Shown piece after piece: positions 52,799 through 64,000 of a stretch of DNA of 64,000 nucleotides; within the stretch, counting starts at the first letter, position 1; every line of letters starts with the position of its first letter. This DNA comes from Antedon mediterranea (taxonomy: Eukaryota; Echinodermata; Crinoidea; Comatulida; Antedonidae), in the NCBI RefSeq assembly GCF_964355755.1, contig NC_092674.1, positions 10,481,001-10,545,000 on the forward strand. The letters run 5' to 3'. The position numbers and the translations under genes were made by a program. The notes below the pieces were generated by a model. It ran no database searches. It saw only the letters and a list, made by a program, of their open reading frames with translations, and was not told the DNA's origin.

Positions 52799-55598
52799 CG
52801 TGGGCTTAGAGTCAGAACTGTCTATGTCCAAAATTGACGTTTTGAGAAAAAGAGGTTTTAAAGTTTGATCATGTCTTACAAATCAAAAAATCTAGGCTAA
52901 ACAATAATACTCAAGCAATATGTTACTAATACTCAGTCAAAGTTGATGTTTGGACCTCATACTCGTTCTTCACTTGGGTGGGCCAAAAATCATAAAAAAT
53001 GGACATAACCAGTTCTGGTCGGAAAAAAAAATAACACAATGGACATAATCAAAGTCAGACATAGTACTATTTTGGTTCAATTATCAACAATGTATTTTAT
53101 TAAAGTAACACAGGGGCAGCATTGACTCGAATGCATTATCCCTACAAGACCATGTTGTGATTCCAACCTTCTGATTGGTCACGTGGGATTTAATTATTCG
53201 TTTCATTGAAGAAAAAAAGTACTATTGCACGGCTGACGTCACTTTCCGTTTATTGTTTTCATTTCGCAATGCAATAGTGTTTTCTGTTAAAAGAACTGAG
53301 AAACGTGCCTGACACGTACATGTTGATGACAGAAGAACACTAGCTTAAACAAGTTAAACAACATACATGTTTCTATTGTACAATTTTCATATAGCAGATA
53401 AACACCTAAATTTTTAAAAACTTTTTTTGCTAACACTTTAGACAATGACATCATCATCGTCGTCTTCTCCAGAATCTTCTACCGCTGGTTCTGGTAAGCA
53501 GTCTTTGGCTCGGTTACATGTATCCAATGTTTTATACCAGCCGTGGAACTCTTCCGGAATGGCTAGCTGGGTGCACAGTTTGACCAGGTCATTCTTCTTC
53601 AACACACTGATGGCATGTCTGTTCTTATAGGCTTGTGGTAGAACATCAGTTGGAACAACATTTCGGCCACGCCCATAAACACATAACCGCTTGAAATCAT
53701 CTGTGTAATTGTATCTATAAAAAATAATTCCTGGCTCATCCTTCTTGTATCTGAAGCTCTTGACAAGAAGCCAGTTGACGACATTGCCATCCTCATCACG
53801 TCGTTTGTTTTTCACAAGCTGTTGTGCAATTTTCTGGAGGTCATAGAAGTCATGATGTTTTAAGTTTACCACGTTGTATGGACGTCGGCGTCTAGCTCGG
53901 CGGAAGGTAGAGAGCCAGTCGTGCATAGTAAAGATGTCAACGTGTTTCTGTTCACTTTCAATCGCTGAGTGCATACTGTCACATTCCATATGGGAATGTC
54001 CACTCTCCAGGAAATTGTGTGTGATAATCTGAAGATGTGTATTCTTCACAGCATACAAAAACATTGCTGCGACATTCTGGTTTCGATTCTGACCTCCGCA
54101 TGTATCTGAGAATAAGGATACCTCAGTTATTACTTCTGGCAATTGGCTTATCCATTTATAAAGGCATGTTCCAATGTCATTGCTTCCACGTTTGCCCTCG
54201 ACCTCTGACCAGCAGTAACAGCATGCATCATTAGGTGGGGCATGACTGTAAACACAAAGGTTAAACACGCATATTTTACGGCTGTAATACATTAAGGAGT
54301 GTGCACTTTTTGGAAGCTGCAGAACACTTTGAAGGTCAAAAGAGGCGGTTGCAAAATTGTCTTCAGCAACTGCTCTGGCTTTGTCAACCTTTTTTGCCTC
54401 CTGAGCCTCTTTTTTTCTTTTAAGGTGGCCATCATACTCCTCTTGGAATTTCAATTTATCTTCTCCTGACATCTGTTTGTATTTGATACATTGTCCACAC
54501 TGGTCTTTTTTGGGATGAAAGAAAGACAGGTTGTATTCCTCACAAAATATCTTGCGATATATGCCTTGTTTGACAGGAATGACAGGAGGAACAGCCATCT
54601 CACACTGTTCATTGTACAAGCTGTACATTTTTGAAATGTTCAACGTTTGATTCAGATAAAGTCGGCGTGTGTTACTTCGCGTGTAATGCGATTCAATTAC
54701 CGGAAAGCTCTCGATGTGTCTTCTAACTATTGATGCGGCTTCACCAGTAGTTTTGTTGATGGGAACATGTTTACCACGCTTGTCCTCACCAATAAAGGTC
54801 CCAGCATCTCCTAGATCCTGAAAAGCAGAGTGCAGCGGGCCATGGCTAATATGAAGAGTTTTAAGAAAAAAACATTTGCAGACGCGTGTCTGGTCACCAT
54901 TTTTCAAGAAAGAGTATGTATAGGTTTTACTCTTCCTTACACGTCTACGTTCTGCTCTAGGACGTTTACGCTGTATGTCGTGCCCTTTTATGTTTGACAA
55001 CAAGAAATCCCTCTGACGTGTGTAGTCACCTAGCTGCCAATATTCCTTGCATATGGCCAACCTGTCTATCTCAGCAAAGTTATCTGAACACTTGAACTTA
55101 CAGTTCGCACAATCCACTGGCTGTGGACTCTTTGCCGATTTCTGTCGTCCTCTTGTGTCGGTATAGGCATGACCATTGATGCGTGCCTGTTTTCTGATGT
55201 TTTTAACCCAAGAATCTGGGTCAGACTTTCTCTTTCTTGTACCTCTTTCAACTGGAACGTGTGGTAGTTCCGCCTCTTGACCTTCTTCATGAATTACAGG
55301 CTGTCGCTGCTCCTCATTGACTGGATGTCTGTCTTCTGGTGGTGGTGGTGGTGGTAGTGGCTCCTCTTCAGGAGTAACTTCTTTTTTTTGAGATTGGCGC
55401 CGGAATATAATCCGGGTCATTATCCGAGTCTTCAATTTCCTCATCACTGTCATCAATGTCTAACATTGCTATGACCTGAGACGCATTGTAGGCATTATCT
55501 GAAACGAAAAATATATGTGTATTATAGCTACAATAATATGCCTACTTAGAGTAGGGCACATTCATTTGAGTGAATCAATTATTTTAAAATAATAATAA
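52799..55598 (-). mobile_element. Foreign 2.8-kb segment carrying a transposase-like gene
   Basis: Array homology stops at 52798 and resumes at 55599 inside the N-terminus of copy D. About 1.5 kb of array sequence (compare 57216-58757) is missing at the junction. The left end starts CGTGGGCTTAGAGTCAGAAC and carries related, partly inverted motifs further in. No matching terminal repeat was found at the right end, so that end was probably lost, taking any first exon with it. Confidence 0.6.
53438..55498 (-). CDS. Putative DDE transposase-like protein (CGGQNRN/DUF7869-type), frameshifted near the N-terminus
   Basis: The main frame (55456-53438, 672 codons) has a poly-Pro stretch, Cys clusters CANCKFKC (about 116-123) and HPKKDQCGQC, and a central domain. 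That domain carries YSRKICVFNLCVYS, EGKRGSNDIGTC, LFSDTCGGQNRNQN and GHSHMECDSMHSAIE. Asp374 (SFDLQ), Asp451 (SDTCGG) and Glu491 (MECDS) could form a DDE triad of RNase H-like transposases; that is inference. The protein ends in an acidic EDDDDDV tail. The exon begins at acceptor TTTTCGTTTCAG (55498 is the first exon base). In the frame entering from the splice site the start reads MLDIDDSDEEIEDSDNDPDY, a credible acidic N-terminus, but it hits a stop just after an 8-A run (about 55382-55389). The long frame takes over there, so a one-base shift separates them. An upstream exon is absent. Confidence 0.6.
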
Positions 55599-55763
55599 TG
55601 GGTCTTCTTCTTTGTCTTTTCTCACTAAATTTGTTTTAAAATCATCTTCACATAATCTTGTCTCGTTGTAGTTTTCACACTCTTTTGTATGTATTCCTAA
55701 ATGCACCTTCAAATAAATTAACTAAAATTTATCTCCACAATGTTCACATTTGTATTCCATGAT
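55599..55763 (-). pseudogene. Zinc-finger copy D, N-terminal stub
   Basis: Only about 55 codons of the shared N-terminus remain (ATG 55763). GATAAATTTTAG replaces the GATAAATTTGAG of other copies, an early stop at codon 13. All fingers are deleted at the junction with the 2.8-kb foreign segment. Confidence 0.85.
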
Positions 55764-55914
55764 GTTTTTCGTTCTTGTAAAAACGTATAACTGCATTAAC
55801 AGTATCTTTGTTATTTTGTGTGAAGAGCTCAGTTATATACTGCAGTTTAACTGCTGGCTGGTTGTAAAGGCGGTAATCCTCCCGGGTCCGCAAAATGCGA
55901 TCCACTTCGCGGAC
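55764..55914 (-). promoter_or_regulatory. Promoter-like region of copy D stub
   Basis: TATATAACT box and intact inverted repeat GTCCGC (55886-55891) / GCGGAC (55909-55914), although the gene behind it is destroyed. Confidence 0.5.
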
Positions 55915-57782
55915 GTGCGCATTCCCTTGTATTTTTGTGGAGCGGAAAATTATAGTGTAACTACCTCTTTATGACGGATAATTCGCGGCGTTCTAAAAAT
56001 GGACCTCAAAAAGAATATTATTTTCATTTCCCAATTGTGCACAATAGGCCTAATCCATGCCTCGGTCTTTCTTAAGGAGTACTTGTATACTTGAAAAAGT
56101 AATGTAGGAGATAGATAGGCTGATTGTAATCAATAAAAAATACTCTAGTCCGATTGACAACGCAAAGTTGTATTTTTGTTTGAAGGTTAATAAAAAAGAC
56201 TTTGAATATGTCATTATTCTACTTTCGTAGAAAAAAACTGTTTAAAAATCAATTTGTGACTTATAAAAAGACAAAATAAACCGTTAAATTCAACCAAAAC
56301 CCATCAATTTGAGTATTTTTTGCTTTAAATTTCAAGGTACTATAAGTGTTTTCAGCTCAAATTGTTGGTCAAAGTGAATCCATTATTATGTGACATTAAA
56401 ATTATTATAAAAAAGAGGGACAATATATCTTTAATATCAAAAATACATTATTATTATTTAAATTTATTTATTAAAACAAACTTGCAGTAAAAGCTAAATT
56501 GTTACAATATTTATACAAAATATAAAATGAATTAAAAGTTATAACAAACATATTTAAACATCAAGAATAAAAAAAAATTAAAAGCAGGTTTTCATTTGAA
56601 CGTACAGTCAGCCTATTGCACGCAAGTTGTATAACATGAATGGAACATAAAAAAGGTAACAAGAACATCATAGTCATTGTATTCATACAAAAGTGACGGT
56701 AGTTCGCGGTTCAGCTGGGTTACATTTTCCTCATATTACACAACCTTTCATGCGGCAGGGTAAGTAAGATATAATGACATGGTGCCAACGGGTTATTTAA
56801 TTTACTTGCAAAGTGTCATAGCATTAGTAATATATTGAAAAGACACTAATTCCCTCAAATAGTTAAATTTGCTGATGACATTCACACAAGTGTCATAGGC
56901 ACAATCCCTAACAATTATGAGAGCACTTACAGGATTGACAATCACAATTTAATTAATTGGTACGGTGCAAGGAGTAATTATTACCTCATGATTGGTGTGA
57001 TAGAAATTGTCTGAACATAAATGGCCATAGATAAAAATTGTCATAGAATACTAACACCGACATGGTGTATGCGAAAGCCAACCAAAGACTGTACATTTTT
57101 TATATACAAATTAACTGTGTAACTTTTATTAAATATTAGGAGGCAAACATACATTAGGCAGTGATGCTAAAACCTTTGACCACTGGACTTAATGTAGTTT
57201 ACCAAGGAATATATGATGTTGAGGATTCTCAACATATCGTCATTCACGTGAAGTTGTGCAACTAATTTCCATGACGTTTACAATTGCGCAACGTGACTCT
57301 TATTAAACTGTTAAACCTTAAATGAATCGGGTATATTCTACTTTACTTCCAGAGAGGACAAACAAGTGAGATGTATTGGATAAGTTAAACAAAAGTTAAA
57401 TAAAACCAAGAGTAACTATTACTTAATATCTAAAACATATCCGATGTAAAACTAATTACAATAGTGAAACAGTAACAATTACTTCTGCAAAAAGAAATCA
57501 TATACATGTTTGTTTGATAAAGGGGGTCTTAAGGTTTGATTTTAAAAAGAATTTGCAGATTTAAGTTTAGAAGTTGGTTACAAAAAATTGAACAGCAAGC
57601 ATATTATGTGAGGTACAAGTAATGGTATGTAGAGGCTCAGCTGTATTCTAAATGTATGTACACAGTTTTAATGAAAGTACATTATTATAAATGAAAATAC
57701 AGTATTTCTAGTGCAAGTAATGTACAGTGTTCTAAATGTATGCATAGTACTGTATTCTAAATGTATTTACAGTACAGTATTC
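55915..57782. other. Upstream flank of copy D, duplicated array sequence
   Basis: Non-coding array flank. From about 56697 it is nearly identical to 59935 onward, and from 56984 I see no difference. Confidence 0.7.
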
Positions 57783-58921
<1,139 letters not shown>

Positions 58922-59066
58922 GATGTTTTTTGTTCAATCTTGTAAAAATGTATAACTGAATTAACAGTATCTTTATTATTTTGTATGAAGAGCTCAGTTA
59001 TATATACTGCAGTTCTACTGCACCGGTAATCCTCCCGGGTCCGCAAAATGCAATCACTTAGCGGAC
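58922..59066 (-). promoter_or_regulatory. Putative promoter of copy E
   Basis: TATATATAACT about 80 bp upstream of the ATG (58997-59007). Inverted repeat GTCCGC (59039-59044) / GCGGAC (59061-59066) with 16 bases between. Confidence 0.55.
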
Positions 59067-61020
59067 GTGCGGCATTCCTTTGTATTTTTGGGGAGCGGAA
59101 AATTATAGTGTAACTACCTCTTTATGACGGATAATTCGCGGCGTTCTAAAAATGGATTTCAAAAAGGAATATTATTTTCTTTTCCCAATTCTTCCCAATA
59201 ATCCATGCCTCGGTCTTTTTTAAGGAGTCCTTGTATACTCGAAAAAGTAATGTAGGGGATAGATATTGTAGGTAGGTAGGTATTGTAATCAATAAAAATT
59301 CTTTAGTCCGATTGACAACGCAAAGTTGTATTTTTGTTTGAAGGTTAATAAAAAAGACTTTGAATAGGTCACTATTCTACTTTCGTAAAAACAAAATGTA
59401 AAAAATCAATTTGTGACTTATAACAAAAACAAATAAACCGTTACATTCAACCAAAAACCCAAGCCCATCAATTTGAGTATTTTTTTGCTTTAAATTATAG
59501 TTTTTTTTCAGGTACTATAAGTTTTTTCAGCTCAAATTTTTGGTCAAAGTGAATCCACTATTATGTGACATTAAAAGGGCATACGCCCTATTAAATATAA
59601 AAAAAAGTATAGGCTAAAACATTATTTTTAAGGACAATATATCTTTAATACAAAAAATACAATATTATTATTGAAAGTTCATTTATTAAAACAAACTTGT
59701 AGTGGCAGCAAAAGCTAAATTGTTACAATATTTATAAAATATATAAAATGAATTAAAAATATTAAAAGTTATAACAAACATCAAAAACATATTTAAACAT
59801 TAAGAATAACAAAAATTAAAAGCTGGTTTTCATTAGAACGTACAGTCAGCCTATTGCACGCAAGTTGTATAACATGAATGGAACATCAAAAAGGAAACAA
59901 GAACATCATAGACATTGTATTCCTACAAAAGTGACGGTAGTTCGCGGTGCAGCTGGGTTACATTTTCCTCATATTACACAACCTTTCATGCGGCGGGGTT
60001 GGTAAGAGATAATGACATGGGGTCAACGGGTTATTTAATTTACTTGCAAAGTGTCATAGCATTAGTAATATATTGAAAAGACACTAATTCCCTCAAATAG
60101 TTAAATTTGCTGATGACATTCACACAAGTGTCATAGGCACAATCCCTAACAATTATGAGAGCACTTACAGGATTGACAATCACAATTTAATTAATTGGTA
60201 CGGTGCAAGGAGTAATTATTACCCCATGATTGGTGTGATAGAAATTGTCTGAACATAAATGGCCATAGATAAAAATTGTCATAGAATACTAACACCGACA
60301 TGGTGTATGCGAAAGCCAACCAAAGACTGTACATTTTTTATATACAAATTAACTGTGTAACTTTTATTAAATATTAGGAGGCAAACATACATTAGGCAGT
60401 GATGCTAAAACCTTTGACCACTGGACTTAATGTAGTTTACCAAGGAATATATGATGTTGAGGATTCTCAACATATCGTCATTCACGTGAAGTTGTGCAAC
60501 TAATTTCCATGACGTTTACAATTGCGCAACGTGACTCTTATTAAACTGTTAAACCTTAAATGAATCGGGTATATTCTACTTTACTTCCAGAGAGGACAAA
60601 CAAGTGAGATGTATTGGATAAGTTAAACAAAAGTTAAATAAAACCAAGAGTAACTATTACTTAATATCTAAAACATATCCGATGTAAAACTAATTACAAT
60701 AGTGAAACAGTAACAATTACTTCTGCAAAAAGAAATCATATACATGTTTGTTTGATAAAGGGGGTCTTAAGGTTTGATTTTAAAAAGAATTTGCAGATTT
60801 AAGTTTAGAAGTTGGTTACAAAAAATTGAACAGCAAGCATATTATGTGAGGTACAAGTAATGGTATGTAGAGGCTCAGCTGTATTCTAAATGTATGTACA
60901 CAGTTTTAATGAAAGTACATTATTATAAATGAAAATACAGTATTTCTAGTGCAAGTAATGTACAGTGTTCTAAATGTATGCATAGTACTGTATTCTAAAT
61001 GTATTTACAGTACAGTATTC
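59067..61020. other. Upstream flank of copy E, duplicated array sequence
   Basis: Non-coding flank, identical by eye to 62305 onward. Includes the dispersed repeat ending GGACAATATATCTTTAATAC near 59650. Confidence 0.75.
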
Positions 61021-62159
<1,139 letters not shown>

Positions 62160-62304
62160 GATGTTTTTTGTTCAATCTTGTAAAAATGTATAACTGAATT
62201 AACAGTATCTTTATTATTTTGTATGAAGAGCTCAGTTATATATACTGCAGTTCTACTGCACCGGTAATCCTCCCGGGTCCGCAAAATGCAATCACTTAGC
62301 GGAC
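62160..62304 (-). promoter_or_regulatory. Putative promoter of copy F
   Basis: Same TATA-like box and GTCCGC/GCGGAC inverted repeat (62277-62282 and 62299-62304) as copy E. Confidence 0.55.
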
Positions 62305-64000
62305 GTGCGGCATTCCTTTGTATTTTTGGGGAGCGGAAAATTATAGTGTAACTACCTCTTTATGACGGATAATTCGCGGCGTTCTAAAAATGGATTTCAA
62401 AAAGGAATATTATTTTCTTTTCCCAATTCTTCCCAATAATCCATGCCTCGGTCTTTTTTAAGGAGTCCTTGTATACTCGAAAAAGTAATGTAGGGGATAG
62501 ATATTGTAGGTAGGTAGGTATTGTAATCAATAAAAATTCTTTAGTCCGATTGACAACGCAAAGTTGTATTTTTGTTTGAAGGTTAATAAAAAAGACTTTG
62601 AATAGGTCACTATTCTACTTTCGTAAAAACAAAATGTAAAAAATCAATTTGTGACTTATAACAAAAACAAATAAACCGTTACATTCAACCAAAAACCCAA
62701 GCCCATCAATTTGAGTATTTTTTTGCTTTAAATTATAGTTTTTTTTCAGGTACTATAAGTTTTTTCAGCTCAAATTTTTGGTCAAAGTGAATCCACTATT
62801 ATGTGACATTAAAAGGGCATACGCCCTATTAAATATAAAAAAAAGTATAGGCTAAAACATTATTTTTAAGGACAATATATCTTTAATACAAAAAATACAA
62901 TATTATTATTGAAAGTTCATTTATTAAAACAAACTTGTAGTGGCAGCAAAAGCTAAATTGTTACAATATTTATAAAATATATAAAATGAATTAAAAATAT
63001 TAAAAGTTATAACAAACATCAAAAACATATTTAAACATTAAGAATAACAAAAATTAAAAGCTGGTTTTCATTAGAACGTACAGTCAGCCTATTGCACGCA
63101 AGTTGTATAACATGAATGGAACATCAAAAAGGAAACAAGAACATCATAGACATTGTATTCCTACAAAAGTGACGGTAGTTCGCGGTGCAGCTGGGTTACA
63201 TTTTCCTCATATTACACAACCTTTCATGCGGCGGGGTTGGTAAGAGATAATGACATGGGGTCAACGGGTTATTTAATTTACTTGCAAAGTGTCATAGCAT
63301 TAGTAATATATTGAAAAGACACTAATTCCCTCAAATAGTTAAATTTGCTGATGACATTCACACAAGTGTCATAGGCACAATCCCTAACAATTATGAGAGC
63401 ACTTACAGGATTGACAATCACAATTTAATTAATTGGTACGGTGCAAGGAGTAATTATTACCCCATGATTGGTGTGATAGAAATTGTCTGAACATAAATGG
63501 CCATAGATAAAAATTGTCATAGAATACTAACACCGACATGGTGTATGCGAAAGCCAACCAAAGACTGTACATTTTTTATATACAAATTAACTGTGTAACT
63601 TTTATTAAATATTAGGAGGCAAACATACATTAGGCAGTGATGCTAAAACCTTTGACCACTGGACTTAATGTAGTTTACCAAGGAATATATGATGTTGAGG
63701 ATTCTCAACATATCGTCATTCACGTGAAGTTGTGCAACTAATTTCCATGACGTTTACAATTGCGCAACGTGACTCTTATTAAACTGTTAAACCTTAAATG
63801 AATCGGGTATATTCTACTTTACTTCCAGAGAGGACAAACAAGTGAGATGTATTGGATAAGTTAAACAAAAGTTAAATAAAACCAAGAGTAACTATTACTT
63901 AATATCTAAAACATATCCGATGTAAAACTAATTACAATAGTGAAACAGTAACAATTACTTCTGCAAAAAGAAATCATATACATGTTTGTTTGATAAAGGG
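62305..64000. other. Upstream flank of copy F to window edge
   Basis: Non-coding duplicated flank. At 64000 the sequence is at the position equivalent to 60762 and 57524, so a further zinc-finger copy may follow outside the window. Confidence 0.7.

Overview
The window is animal nuclear DNA: AT-rich, intron-rich and full of decayed retrotransposons, MITEs and satellites. Gene content and repeat style suggest a marine invertebrate, most likely a deuterostome such as an echinoderm; this is an inference. All gene models below were built by eye from splice signals and reading frame. I saw no tRNA or rRNA genes, no CRISPR array and no bacterial signatures.

Region 1 (1-25,056, minus strand) holds the 5' half of an APBB/FE65-family adaptor gene (amyloid precursor protein-binding family B). 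Five coding exons join in frame: 24961-24907, 17021-15688, 5109-4957, 4590-4438 and 1242-1115. They encode an acidic N-terminal region, a WW domain and the start of the first PTB domain; the gene runs off the left edge. Its introns carry two dead CR1-like LINEs, a 20-bp satellite split by one of them, several MITEs and a tRNA-like hairpin.

Region 2 (25,057-38,734) has no recognisable coding gene. It contains MITEs, a tRNA-derived SINE, LINE tails, an 82-bp tandem array of about 11 copies, and a strong minus-strand splice donor at 35,212 that may mark a distal 5' UTR exon.

Region 3 (38,735-44,121, minus strand) is a complete ten-exon gene for a SAM-domain protein. The exons sum to 1479 nt (492 aa) and every junction keeps frame. 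One exon is sandwiched between two MITE-like repeats. Just beyond it (45,175-45,320) lies a long hairpin containing a Penelope-type hammerhead ribozyme motif.

Region 4 (45,540-64,000) is a minus-strand tandem array of related C2H2 zinc-finger genes, copies A to F, each with a shared N-terminus and, in most copies, a shared promoter. Copy B is split by a LINE and has lost its promoter. Copy D is reduced to an N-terminal stub beside a 2.8-kb element coding a transposase-like protein. Copies E and F are, by eye, identical at a 3,238-bp spacing, and the duplication continues past the right edge. The array shows birth, homogenisation and decay of a zinc-finger family side by side.
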